Virus record (IMG/VR): IMGVR_UViG_3300021959_000113
Span: 1-40,644 of that record
DNA: 40,644 nucleotides
Source: a virus
Strand: one strand, 5' to 3'
The notes below the pieces were generated by a model. It was given only the letters and a program-made list of their open reading frames with translations. It was not told the origin of the DNA and made no database searches. This document shows positions 30,163 through 38,937 of this stretch, piece by piece (position 1 is the first letter of the stretch; each line of letters begins with the position of its first letter). A program made the translations under genes and the position numbers.

Positions 30163-30179
30163 CGGGAATTACAGCTTTT
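30152..30179 (-). terminator. Hairpin with U-tract on the leftward RNA
   Basis: An 11-bp stem (AAAAGCTGTAA / TTACAGCTTTT) with a 6-base loop. The leftward RNA ends in a long U-run, so termination of leftward transcription is favoured. Rightward it has only TTTT and may terminate weakly before the replication genes. Confidence 0.65.
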
Positions 30180-30210
30180 GGATAACATCAAACCTAATTG
30201 AGAAACATAA

Positions 30211-31536
30211 ATGTCGAATAAAAATAATCCAGTTAAAATTCATTCTTTAGAAGTTGAGAACGTCAAGCGTGTGCAGTCTGTATGCTTTACTCTCTCTCCT
30301 GATGGACTGACACTTATAGGCGGAAATAATGGCGAAGGAAAGACCTCTATCCTAGATAGTATCGCTTTCGCTCTTGGCGGTAATGCCAAGAAACCATCGA
30401 ACGTTCAGCGCGAAGGCTCAATGGCTCCACCTAAGATAAAAGTAACTTTATCGAACGGCCTAATAGTCGAGAGAAAAGGAAAAAATTCAACTCTCACTGT
30501 TACGGATCCTACAGGCAAGACAGCCGGACAAGCTTTACTAAACTCCTTTATTAGTGAGCTTGCTCTGGATTTGCCAAAATTCATGACAGCCAATGATAAG
30601 AAAAAAGCTGAAACTCTCCTAAGTATCTTGGGTGTTGGTGACAAATTGGCAGAGATCGACCACAAGGAAGCTGAACTTGCAAACGAGCGTACTGTAGTTG
30701 GTAGAGAGCTGAAGAGCAAGAGTGGCCATGCTGAGCAAATGCCATTCTATCCTGATCTACCACTTACACCAATTTCCGCAAGTGAATTAATCAAGCATCA
30801 AAGCTCAGTACTGTTAAAAAATGCTGAGAATGAGAAGCTTAGGCAACAAACTAAGAGCCTAGAAGACCAAGGCTTGAATATTGCAGCAGTCATCACTCAT
30901 AAAAAAGATCAACTAGACTCACTCGCAAAAGAGATCTCGGACTTAGAAAAAGATCGTGATGAAATCAGGACCAAATATTCTGAGTCTAAAAAGAGTGCCG
31001 ACCAAGTACAGGATGAAGGCACTGAAGAAGTCGAAAAGCAGTTAAATCAAATCGAAAGCACTAATACTCATATTCGCTGCAATCTCGAAAAACAATCAGC
31101 CACAGAGGAAGCCAAAGAGAAGAAGAAAGAATACGACTCTTTGACTGAGAATATTGAAAAGGTTCGCCAAGAAAGACTGGACCTCCTCAATGGCGCCAGA
31201 CTTCCGCTACCGGAGCTCGGCATATCTGACGGCAAGCTGACGTACAAGAATCAGAACTGGGACTGCATGTCTGGAGCTGAACAGCTAATCGTTTCCACTG
31301 CCATTATTCGACAGCTTAAGCCTGAGTGTGGATTCGTCCTCACTGACAAGCTTGAGCAGATGGATTCAAACACTATTGCCACATTCAACGACTGGCTCAT
31401 CGAGCAAGGTCTTCAGAATATCGGCACAACAGTCGGTGATCGCGAAGAATGCACCATCATCATTGAAGATGGGCTCGTGGCAGAGAACCGCACAATCACC
31501 AAAACAAAAACCAAACCAAAATGGGAATTCTCATAA
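30211..31536 (+). CDS. SMC/RecF-like ATPase
   Basis: The protein has 441 residues. It shows an ABC-type ATPase head split by a coiled coil: Walker A GGNNGEGKTS (37-46), coiled coil about 145-345 (KKDQLDSLAKEISDLEKDRD), ABC signature-like MSGAEQL, and a Walker B region GFVLTDKLEQMD. This is the short RecF/SbcC/RecN-like form found in phage recombination modules. It overlaps the next ATPase gene (TAATG) and is followed by a RecA-fold ATPase and DUF669-like gene, a set linked to strand annealing or repair. The exact role is inferred. Confidence 0.85.
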   Translation: MSNKNNPVKIHSLEVENVKRVQSVCFTLSPDGLTLIGGNNGEGKTSILDSIAFALGGNAKKPSNVQREGSMAPPKIKVTLSNGLIVERKGKNSTLTVTDPTGKTAGQALLNSFISELALDLPKFMTANDKKKAETLLSILGVGDKLAEIDHKEAELANERTVVGRELKSKSGHAEQMPFYPDLPLTPISASELIKHQSSVLLKNAENEKLRQQTKSLEDQGLNIAAVITHKKDQLDSLAKEISDLEKDRDEIRTKYSESKKSADQVQDEGTEEVEKQLNQIESTNTHIRCNLEKQSATEEAKEKKKEYDSLTENIEKVRQERLDLLNGARLPLPELGISDGKLTYKNQNWDCMSGAEQLIVSTAIIRQLKPECGFVLTDKLEQMDSNTIATFNDWLIEQGLQNIGTTVGDREECTIIIEDGLVAENRTITKTKTKPKWEFS

Positions 31537-32669
31537 TGAATATCACCACAGGTAAAAAAATAAAGGCTCAAAGAATCGTCATTTATGGCGTGGAAGGAAT
31601 CGGTAAGTCAGAAATGGCATCACGATTTCCGGATCCAGTTTTCTTAGATACTGAAGGTAGTACGAACCACCTTGATGTCAGTCGCCTCGATGCTCCCACT
31701 AGTTGGGCACAGCTCATGGAGCAGATCAGATGGATAAGCAATCCAAACAATCACTCATTCAAGACTTTTGTTCTTGATACCATTGACTGGGCAGAGAGAT
31801 TGTGTGCTCAGCACATTTGTCAACACGGCAATGTGGCAGGACTTGCAGACTTCGGTTGGCATAAAGGATTCGTTTATCTTGCTGAAGAGATGGGCAGAAT
31901 GCTCGATTTACTCACTCATGTGACTGATAATGGCATCAACGTTGTCATCCTTGGCCACAGCCACATTCGAAAAGTAGATCTTCCAGAAGAGTCTGGTTCA
32001 TTCGACAAATACGAATTAAGGCTTGAGAAGAAAGTGGCGCCACTTCCAAAGGAGTGGGCTGATGCCGTTATCTTTTGTAATTTCAAAACCTTCCTCGTTG
32101 GAGAAACTAAGAAAAAAGCTAAAGGTGGCAGAAGAGTTATCTGCACTAAGCACCATGCTTCTTACGACGCAAAAAACAGATATGGAATGCCTGACGAGAT
32201 CGACTTTGAAGGAAGCCCACAAGCTCTGTATGATGCCATTGCAGGACACATCCCCGTTAGAGCTACAGGACAAGCCAGTCCACAAGCTCAACAACAGCCT
32301 GTCCAACAAACTCAACAACAAACTCAACCTCAGCAACAAGCGGTCGTTAATCCGGCAGCACAGCAGCAGGTTTCACAAAGTCCGGTGCAAGAATCAGCTG
32401 AAGCTTGTCGGCAGCGATCACGGCCAACGACTCAAGCCCCAGTAGAAACTCAACCACAAACTAAAGGAGAACCGACTTTCTATACTCCTCTTTTTGACCT
32501 GATGGATACTTGCGAAGTATGGCAGTCAGAAATTGAAGCTATGGCAGTCAGAAGTGGCCATTTTCCAGAAGGAATGAAAATGGGCGAATACCCTCAAGAC
32601 TACCTCGAACACCTCGTGGGATCTTGGAACGAAATATTTGAATTAATTAAACAACACAGAGGTCAGTAA
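31536..32669 (+). CDS. AAA_24/Sak4-like RecA-fold ATPase with Gln-rich tail region
   Basis: The protein has 377 residues from ATG 31536, overlapping the previous stop. Walker A GVEGIGKS (18-25), then DPVFLDTEGSTNHLDVSRL, a Walker B strand TFVLDTIDWAE, and NVVILGHSHIRKV. This is the phage nucleotide-binding AAA_24 pattern, related to Sak4 single-strand annealing ATPases. Residues about 245-310 are a Gln/Pro-rich disordered tract, followed by a small C-terminal domain (FYTPLFDLMDTCEVWQSEIE). Likely acts with the adjacent DUF669-like protein in homologous recombination. Confidence 0.85.
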   Translation: MNITTGKKIKAQRIVIYGVEGIGKSEMASRFPDPVFLDTEGSTNHLDVSRLDAPTSWAQLMEQIRWISNPNNHSFKTFVLDTIDWAERLCAQHICQHGNVAGLADFGWHKGFVYLAEEMGRMLDLLTHVTDNGINVVILGHSHIRKVDLPEESGSFDKYELRLEKKVAPLPKEWADAVIFCNFKTFLVGETKKKAKGGRRVICTKHHASYDAKNRYGMPDEIDFEGSPQALYDAIAGHIPVRATGQASPQAQQQPVQQTQQQTQPQQQAVVNPAAQQQVSQSPVQESAEACRQRSRPTTQAPVETQPQTKGEPTFYTPLFDLMDTCEVWQSEIEAMAVRSGHFPEGMKMGEYPQDYLEHLVGSWNEIFELIKQHRGQ

Positions 32670-32671
32670 TA

Positions 32672-33427
32672 ATGAATAACGATTACACACAATTCGAAAA
32701 TCAGCAGTACCAAGCTCCTACTCAAACTCAGCAGCAGCAGGTAACACCACCACAGCAGTATAACCAAAATCAGCCGTATGGCGGAGCTCCACAGCAGCAG
32801 CAAGGTTATCAGCAGCAATCTCAAGGCGTTCAAGCTGACGATGACGATCTTGATATGAACGGGACCATTGAAGATGATGGTCAAGATTTTGTCTTACTTC
32901 CTGCCGGAACTTACTCGTTTGCCGTGGTTGACTTTGAGCAAACAACCTACCAAGAGAAACCAAAAGCACAGGGGATGCCCGGTAAAGTTCGCAAGAGAAT
33001 GATCGTTAGCATTCAAGTTGAGCATGAAGGCCAAAAGCACACTCTTAAGGACTCTTTAGCTCTTAAGAAGAATATGGAGTGGAAGTTCTGCCAGTTGTTT
33101 AAGGGAATTGGAGATCGCAAGAAAGGCGAAAGACTCGTAATGGACTGGAATAACATTCGAGGCAAAGGTGGAAAGGTTAAAATTAAAGTTGATTCGTTTA
33201 GAGGAAACGACGGATCTACCAAGCAGTCAAACAAGGTTGACCGTTATTTAGATCCTGCTGAATCGGCTCCACAACAAGCTGCTCCACAGCAGACTCAAGT
33301 TCAGCAGCCTACTTTTCAGCAACCGCAACAACAAGCTGCTCCACAACAGCAAGCTACTCTTGTGAATGGCAACGTGCCAAACCCAACTGGACAAGCCGGT
33401 AATTGGGGCAATGGCGGATTCCAGTAA
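32672..33427 (+). CDS. DUF669-like, probable single-strand DNA-binding protein
   Basis: The protein has 251 residues. A Gln-rich N-terminus (1-55) leads to the acidic motif DDDLDMNG (about 57-64), then the DUF669-like domain (LPAGTYSFAVVDFEQTTYQE, RMIVSIQVEHEGQKHTLKDS, VMDWNNIRGKGGKVKIKV). The tail is Gln/Pro/Ala-rich and ends GNWGNGGFQ. DUF669 genes typically accompany Sak4/AAA_24 genes, and the proteins are believed to bind DNA much as SSB does. The acidic motif recurs in the primase downstream. Confidence 0.78.
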   Translation: MNNDYTQFENQQYQAPTQTQQQQVTPPQQYNQNQPYGGAPQQQQGYQQQSQGVQADDDDLDMNGTIEDDGQDFVLLPAGTYSFAVVDFEQTTYQEKPKAQGMPGKVRKRMIVSIQVEHEGQKHTLKDSLALKKNMEWKFCQLFKGIGDRKKGERLVMDWNNIRGKGGKVKIKVDSFRGNDGSTKQSNKVDRYLDPAESAPQQAAPQQTQVQQPTFQQPQQQAAPQQQATLVNGNVPNPTGQAGNWGNGGFQ

Positions 33428-33650
33428 CCAACTATATGCGCTCATGGACTGGGCGCTAACCTTGAAGCCGGAGGACTTACCTTCGGCTCCTTGGAAACTT
33501 CGCAGCTGTGTAACAACCACAGATAATAAAAAATTCCTTACATCACTTCAACGAGACATCCGGAAAGGGCCAACTAGCCCACGAGCTAAGTACGGAGCAC
33601 TCCAAGAAGATGTAATAAAAATTTGGAACGTAATAAATGAAAATGAATAA
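33411..33650 (+). CDS. Hypothetical protein
   Basis: The protein has 79 residues from ATG 33411, overlapping the DUF669-like gene by 17 bases. SNQLYALMDWALTLKPEDLP is followed by FLTSLQRDIRKGPTSPRAKY and DVIKIWNVINENE. Small and basic; similar short proteins follow DUF669 genes in some phages. No family is recognised. Confidence 0.65.
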   Translation: MADSSNQLYALMDWALTLKPEDLPSAPWKLRSCVTTTDNKKFLTSLQRDIRKGPTSPRAKYGALQEDVIKIWNVINENE

Positions 33651-34485
33651 GAAAGAATACACGCTCTTTGATGGAGCACTCATGACTGAGCTTGTCAGTA
33701 AAATCGGTGAAATTAAATCAAAAATCAAAAAGAAGACTCAAGCAGACATAACTGATTTCATCAACCTTAAAGCAACGACAGGCTCAATACACACAAATGC
33801 AGTCAGTAAAATATTGAGAGGATTTGCCCCAGTATCGAATGAAAGAATTTTGGTAAAAATGATCGAGGCTATCAGAGAAGCATATGACAAGCTCGATGAA
33901 CTAGACCTCGACTTCAAGTCGGAGCCAGAGCTAGAGCCAGAAGTCAAAAAGTCATCAATGACTAGACACATAATGATCGACATTGAAACTCTCGGCTTAA
34001 AAGACAACGCAGTTATCGCGTCAATTGGAGCAGTTTGTTTTGATAACAAAGAGAACATAGATGAATTCTATACTGAGCTTGGTCTTCAAGAGCAAATCAA
34101 TGCAGGTCGCTCAATTGATATAGAAACACTTCGGTGGTGGGGTATGCAAAAGACTCCGGCTCCTTTTGGCGGAGATGACGTTAAAGGTCCACTTGCTGAC
34201 CTGCATTGCTTCATTGAAAAACAAATACCCGAAGATGTTGAATGCATGATCTACATTTGGGCAAATGGCGTAACCTTCGACATCACAAAGCTTCAGTCAA
34301 TATTTACCCAGTTTTACGATTATGTGCCATGGGGATATTGGCAGATAATGGATTGCAGAACTCTTTCTGAATTCTGGCCAGAGTCTCGTGAAGCTTGTGG
34401 AAAAAATAATCACAACGCTCTTGAAGATGCCAAGAATCAAGTTGAATGGCTTCGTGGTATCAACGAGAAACTGGACTTCCTCTAA
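33637..34485 (+). CDS. HTH-like domain fused to DnaQ-type 3'-5' exonuclease
   Basis: The protein has 282 residues; ATG 33637 or 33643. The exonuclease domain starts near residue 108: IMIDIETLGLKDNAVIASIG (D115, E117), then WANGVTFDITKLQ, then NHNALEDAKNQVEWL with the final His/Asp. This is the DEDDh set of phage RNase T/Rv2179c-like exonucleases. Residues 1-90 form an added helical domain (QADITDFINLKATTGSIHTN, AVSKILRGFAPVSNERIL) resembling an XRE helix-turn-helix, joined by an acidic linker. Probably trims DNA ends or degrades nucleic acid during replication. The fusion is unusual. Confidence 0.82.
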   Translation: MKMNKKEYTLFDGALMTELVSKIGEIKSKIKKKTQADITDFINLKATTGSIHTNAVSKILRGFAPVSNERILVKMIEAIREAYDKLDELDLDFKSEPELEPEVKKSSMTRHIMIDIETLGLKDNAVIASIGAVCFDNKENIDEFYTELGLQEQINAGRSIDIETLRWWGMQKTPAPFGGDDVKGPLADLHCFIEKQIPEDVECMIYIWANGVTFDITKLQSIFTQFYDYVPWGYWQIMDCRTLSEFWPESREACGKNNHNALEDAKNQVEWLRGINEKLDFL

Positions 34486-34605
34486 ATGAAGACATGCATA
34501 AAGTGCTCTGGAATTAGCTTCAGAGCAGGGTCCACAAAATTCACAAAGATCTGCAATCATTGCGGAACCGAACAAGCAAAAAGAATCAAGAAGGTGAAAC
34601 CATGA
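34486..34605 (+). CDS. 39-residue zinc-ribbon peptide
   Basis: MKTCIKCSGISFRAGSTKF, then TKICNHCGTEQAKRIKKV: two C-x2-C knuckles and a basic tail, a minimal zinc ribbon. The start follows the exonuclease stop directly; the stop overlaps the next ATG (ATGA). Likely a nucleic-acid or protein-binding accessory of the replication set. Confidence 0.68.
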   Translation: MKTCIKCSGISFRAGSTKFTKICNHCGTEQAKRIKKVKP

Positions 34606-35030
34606 GATATAGAGAAGAGCCAGACGGAGAGCTATTTGATATGCAGAAAGGTAGATTCGTCCACCCTGATGACTTCATTCAAGAAATTCAAGACTTGAGC
34701 AATGAGGTAATTTCTCTTGAAGGCGAAATTCAGAAGTATCAAGATCATTCAGTTGACTCCGCTAAAGAAATTGATGACCTCCAGAAAGAAATTGATGCTG
34801 TAGAGGAACTGAAATCACCTCAATGGACGAAGACCTCAGATAGCCTTCCAGAAGGCGAAGCTGCTCATGTTGACTGTTGGGTTATTCGTAATGGATGCGT
34901 AGAAAATCTTCCATTCAACACACATTTCAAATGTTGGGACGATAGAGATTACGATGATTATTGGTGTGATGCTTTAGAAGTTAGTCATTGGATGAAGCAA
35001 GAAATTCCAAGTCCACCCAAGGAGGACTAA
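34602..35030 (+). CDS. DUF551-like protein
   Basis: The protein has 142 residues from ATG 34602, with AAGGTG upstream and overlap with the previous stop. Residues about 25-70 are coiled coil (LSNEVISLEGEIQKYQDHS). The C-terminal part (SPQWTKTSDSLPEGEAAHVD, then VSHWMKQEIPSPP) has the DUF551 pattern: WxxxxDxLPxxG at the start and HWMxxxxPxPP at the end. DUF551 proteins are common in phages and their function is unknown. Confidence 0.7.
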   Translation: MRYREEPDGELFDMQKGRFVHPDDFIQEIQDLSNEVISLEGEIQKYQDHSVDSAKEIDDLQKEIDAVEELKSPQWTKTSDSLPEGEAAHVDCWVIRNGCVENLPFNTHFKCWDDRDYDDYWCDALEVSHWMKQEIPSPPKED

Positions 35031-36670
35031 TGGAACTTCGACCGTATCAGAAGCAATCAATCGATTGCATACTAAAAGAGTGGAGGAAAGTTCGCTCAAC
35101 TCTGCTCGTTCTTCCTACAGGATGCGGTAAGACTATTGTATTCTGCAAACTTTCTGAGCTTAAGGTTCGGGAAGGGAGCAGGATACTAATTCTCGCTCAC
35201 AGAGAAGAACTGCTGATTCAAGCAGCTGACAAAATGCAGAAAGCTACAGGCTTGAAATGTGCTGTAGAAAAAGCCGAGAAAACAGCATTCGGCTCATGGT
35301 TTCGTATTACCGTTGGCTCAGTTCAGACTTTGAAGAATCCAACAAGGCAGGAAAAGTTTTCGCCAGACTATTATGACTACATAATTATTGACGAGGCTCA
35401 TCATGCTTTAAGCCCGACTTATCAGAGTGTCATTGATTATTTTTCCGGAGCTCAGATACTTGGCGTAACAGCCACACCTGATCGTGGAGATAAAAAAAAT
35501 ATAGGAAAGGTTTTTCAGTCAGTCGCTTTTGAGTACAGTTTGCCAGAAGCTATTCGCTCAGGATTCCTTTCGCCAATAAAGGCATTGACACTTCCACTAA
35601 ATATAGAGTTGGGGAAATTAAAGATCAAAGCCGGAGATTTTTCTGAACGAGATCTCGATGACGCACTCGCTCCTTACCTGGAGTCAATCGCTGAAGAGAT
35701 GGTCACACACTGCATGGATAGAAAGACTATGGTTTTCCTGCCATTGATCGCCACAAGTAAAAGAATGCAGATGCTTTTAAATGATCGTGGATTTAGATGT
35801 GCAGAAGTCAACGGAAAAAGCAAGGACCGTAAAGAAATTATAGCAGACTTTGGAACAGACAAATATAATGCCATTTGCAACTCGATGTTGCTTACCGAAG
35901 GTTTTGACGAGCCAAGTGTAGATTGCATTGTCTGTCTTCGTCCCACGAAAGTTCGAGCCCTCTATTCTCAGATAGTTGGACGTGGTACCAGACTCTCTCC
36001 AGAAACTGGGAAAAAAGATTTACTCGTTCTCGATTTCCTTTGGCATACAGAAAAGCATGAACTCTGTAGACCTGCGCATTTGATCTCCCACGATAAGTTT
36101 GAAGCCGATGCCATGGTAAAAATTATGGAAGAAAATTCCAAGAGTGGAAACCCTACTGCTCTCGATCTTGAAGATGTCGAAGACGAAGCTAAAAAAGATG
36201 CCGTCCAAGAAAGAGAAAACGCACTCGCTAAACAGCTCAAAGAAAAAGAAGGACGCAAAAAGAAACTTGTGGATCCAGTCGCCTTTGGATTGAGTATCGA
36301 TGGTGATGACCTCAAAAACTACATACCAACAGAAGTTTATGAGATGGGCATAGCAAGTAAAGCTCAACTTGCCTTACTAGAGAGGCATGGAATAAACCCT
36401 GATGACGTGAGTTGTGCAGGGTATGCTTCAAAGCTCATAGAGAAACTTAAAGCCAGAACTGCGGCCGGAATGACTACTGCAAAGCAAATAAGATTCCTCA
36501 ATCGCTATGGCTTCAAAAATGTACAAAACTGGACTCAGGACCAAGCATCTTCGATGTTTACTCGCATAAAAAAGAATCACTGGAATGTGCCGCCAAAAAT
36601 CGACGCAAAAACTTTTGTTCCAGAAACAAAAGACATTAACCCTAACGACAAATGGATAACATCATTTTGA
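35030..36670 (+). CDS. SF2 DEAH-box helicase
   Basis: The protein has 546 residues from ATG 35030, with AAGGAGG six bases upstream and stop/start overlap. Motifs: Q-like LRPYQKQSID, motif I LPTGCGKT (28-35), motif II DEAH (121-124), motif III VTATPDR, motif V LTEGFDEP, motif VI QIVGRGTRLS. This is the phage/RadD-like SF2 helicase group that unwinds DNA in replication or repair. A Lys/Glu-rich linker leads to a C-terminal region with two copies of a helical unit (KAQLALLERHGI and AKQIRFLNRYGF). Confidence 0.9.
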   Translation: MELRPYQKQSIDCILKEWRKVRSTLLVLPTGCGKTIVFCKLSELKVREGSRILILAHREELLIQAADKMQKATGLKCAVEKAEKTAFGSWFRITVGSVQTLKNPTRQEKFSPDYYDYIIIDEAHHALSPTYQSVIDYFSGAQILGVTATPDRGDKKNIGKVFQSVAFEYSLPEAIRSGFLSPIKALTLPLNIELGKLKIKAGDFSERDLDDALAPYLESIAEEMVTHCMDRKTMVFLPLIATSKRMQMLLNDRGFRCAEVNGKSKDRKEIIADFGTDKYNAICNSMLLTEGFDEPSVDCIVCLRPTKVRALYSQIVGRGTRLSPETGKKDLLVLDFLWHTEKHELCRPAHLISHDKFEADAMVKIMEENSKSGNPTALDLEDVEDEAKKDAVQERENALAKQLKEKEGRKKKLVDPVAFGLSIDGDDLKNYIPTEVYEMGIASKAQLALLERHGINPDDVSCAGYASKLIEKLKARTAAGMTTAKQIRFLNRYGFKNVQNWTQDQASSMFTRIKKNHWNVPPKIDAKTFVPETKDINPNDKWITSF

Positions 36671-38937
36671 CTAAAAAAGAAGAAGCATTAAAACTACTTG
36701 ACCTTATCGACCCATCATCACTCGACTATGAAAACTGGCTGAATGTAGGAATGGCACTTGAGTCAGTCGGCTTACAAGCAAGTGACTGGGATACTTGGAG
36801 CCAATCAGACAACAGGTATGAAAAAGGCGAATGTAACCGCAAGTGGAAAAGTTTTCGCGGTAGTGGCAAAGGTGTATCAATCTCAACTCTCGCTATGATT
36901 GCCAAGGAACAAGGACATAACGTTAACTTTGGCACTGGTGAATATTTCGATAAGGTCAACGATGACGAAGACCTAGACATGAATGGTGAAATAGGTGGAG
37001 GTTCAAGTAAAGGTGAACACCAGATCATTGACCAAAACTGGATTCGTGAAACTCCGGTACCACCATGTTCAGAAAATTGGAAACCTAACTCAGATCTAAT
37101 AAATTTCTTGTTGACCTTATTTAGGCAAGGTGAATATGTCGCTTACACAATGGAGTCGTTTTCTCCAGAAGATTCGCCAGATAAGTTCTTGCCCAAAACA
37201 GGTATCTTCGGCCACACAAGAGAGGATATGATTGATATACTCCGCAGCAGCAATGATCCCCTTTCACCATACAATCCAGAAGCCGGAGCATGGATAAGAG
37301 TAAACCCTTTTGATGGATGTGGAGTTAATGACAGTAACGTTAAGGACTTTCGCTATGCTCTGATCGAGTCTGATGAAATTTCTATTGAAAAACAGTACAC
37401 GATCCTCAAAGAACTTGAACTTCCGATAGCAACACTTGTTCACAGTGGAGGTAAGTCGCTTCATGCTTTGGTCAAGATTGACGCACCCACATATGAAGAG
37501 TACCGCAAGAGAGTTGATTTCCTCTATTCGATTTGCCGTAAAAATTCTTTTTCAATAGACAAGCAAAACAGAAACCCTTCCAGACTTTCAAGAATGCCAG
37601 GTATTACGCGAAAAGGAAAACCCCAGTATCTAATTGATACAAACATGGGTAAAGAAAACTGGGAAGAATGGAAAGAGTGGATTGAAGATATTAATGATGA
37701 CCTTCCAGAAATGGAAAGCCTTGCTGACACTTGGGACAATCCACCCGAACTCGCTCCAGAATTAATTTATGGTCTTCTGAGAGTTGGGCATAAGATGCTT
37801 GTTGCCGGACCATCAAAAGCGGGTAAGTCTTGGAGCTTGATTCAACTCTGCATAGCAATTGCTGAAGGTGGAGTATGGAATGGGTTTAAGTGCGCACAAG
37901 GTAAAGTCCTCTATGTCAACTTAGAGCTTGATAGACCTTCATGTCTTAATCGCTTTAAAGTAGTCTACGATAAATTTCAAATCACGAACCCCAACATAAG
38001 CAATATCGACATTTGGAACTTACGTGGTAAGTCGGCTCCCATGGACAAGCTTGCCCCTAAGCTTATTCGCAGAGCACTTAAGAAAAGATATAGCGCCATT
38101 ATCATTGACCCAATTTACAAAGTAATTACTGGCGATGAAAACTCTGCTGACCAAATGGCGCATTTTTGTAATCAATTCGATAAAGTCTGCACAGAGCTGA
38201 AAGCCTCAGTGATTTGTTGCCACCACCACTCTAAAGGAACTCAAGGCGATAAGAAGTCTGCTGATCGATCTTCTGGCTCCGGTGTTTTTTCCAGAGATCC
38301 TGACGCACTTATTGATTTACTCCCACTGACAATAAACGAACCAACAAAGGAGATGATTGAGAACGAAGTTATTTGCAGCTCGATAAAAGAGTATATGAGA
38401 ACAGTTGATCCAAACTGGGAAAATACTCTCACTGGGGATGAACAATTGGTCGCCAACTTTATGAGAATGAATGCTGAGACTGCACTGGGCGGAGACTCGG
38501 CAAAATTACCAACGATAATAAATCAAGCGATTCAACGAGCTGAATGTATTTCGGCATGGAGGATCGAAGGAACTCTTCGAGAATTCCCAAGCTTCAAACC
38601 TCGTAACATGTTCTTTAATTATCCAGTTCACAGACCAGACACAAAAGGCATGCTTGATGATGCACTTGCAGAAGGATCTCAACCTGCATGGAAAAAGCAA
38701 ACTGAGGAAGAAAAGGAAGCCAAAGAGAAGGATAAAAAAGAAAAAAAAGATAAAGAAACAGATGATAGAAACAAGCTCATAAGCAATGAGTTTCGAGCTT
38801 GTCAAGAGTCTGGTGAGGTTATCACTTCAGCCACTTTAGCCGAACTCATAGGAGTATCAGATAAAACTCTGAGAAGGTACATAAAAAATCACCCAACATT
38901 AACCATAGAAAAATCAATCGTAAAGGAGAAAGCATGA
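36652..38937 (+). CDS. Primase-helicase (PriCT_2, AEP-like, RepA-like ATPase)
   Basis: The protein has 761 residues and is the likely replication initiator and primase. Order: PriCT_2-like N-terminus (WLNVGMALES, then KWKSF; 29-68), acidic motif DDEDLDMNG (104-112), primase-like region with ESDE (239-242), SGGKSLH (265-271) and NRNPSRLSR, RepA-like RecA-fold ATPase with Walker A GPSKAGKS (386-393), SAIIIDPIYKV and VICCHHHSKG. A Lys/Glu coiled linker leads to a C-terminal helix-turn-helix (TLAELIGVSDKTLRRYIKN). It overlaps the helicase by 19 bases. The primase assignment is moderately sure, the ATPase very sure. Confidence 0.88.
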   Translation: MDNIILTKKEEALKLLDLIDPSSLDYENWLNVGMALESVGLQASDWDTWSQSDNRYEKGECNRKWKSFRGSGKGVSISTLAMIAKEQGHNVNFGTGEYFDKVNDDEDLDMNGEIGGGSSKGEHQIIDQNWIRETPVPPCSENWKPNSDLINFLLTLFRQGEYVAYTMESFSPEDSPDKFLPKTGIFGHTREDMIDILRSSNDPLSPYNPEAGAWIRVNPFDGCGVNDSNVKDFRYALIESDEISIEKQYTILKELELPIATLVHSGGKSLHALVKIDAPTYEEYRKRVDFLYSICRKNSFSIDKQNRNPSRLSRMPGITRKGKPQYLIDTNMGKENWEEWKEWIEDINDDLPEMESLADTWDNPPELAPELIYGLLRVGHKMLVAGPSKAGKSWSLIQLCIAIAEGGVWNGFKCAQGKVLYVNLELDRPSCLNRFKVVYDKFQITNPNISNIDIWNLRGKSAPMDKLAPKLIRRALKKRYSAIIIDPIYKVITGDENSADQMAHFCNQFDKVCTELKASVICCHHHSKGTQGDKKSADRSSGSGVFSRDPDALIDLLPLTINEPTKEMIENEVICSSIKEYMRTVDPNWENTLTGDEQLVANFMRMNAETALGGDSAKLPTIINQAIQRAECISAWRIEGTLREFPSFKPRNMFFNYPVHRPDTKGMLDDALAEGSQPAWKKQTEEEKEAKEKDKKEKKDKETDDRNKLISNEFRACQESGEVITSATLAELIGVSDKTLRRYIKNHPTLTIEKSIVKEKA

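Noticed and set aside
32023-32445. 140-codon rightward frame inside the RecA-fold ATPase gene
   Set aside because: Shadow frame of a gene with clear ATPase motifs; no start signal.
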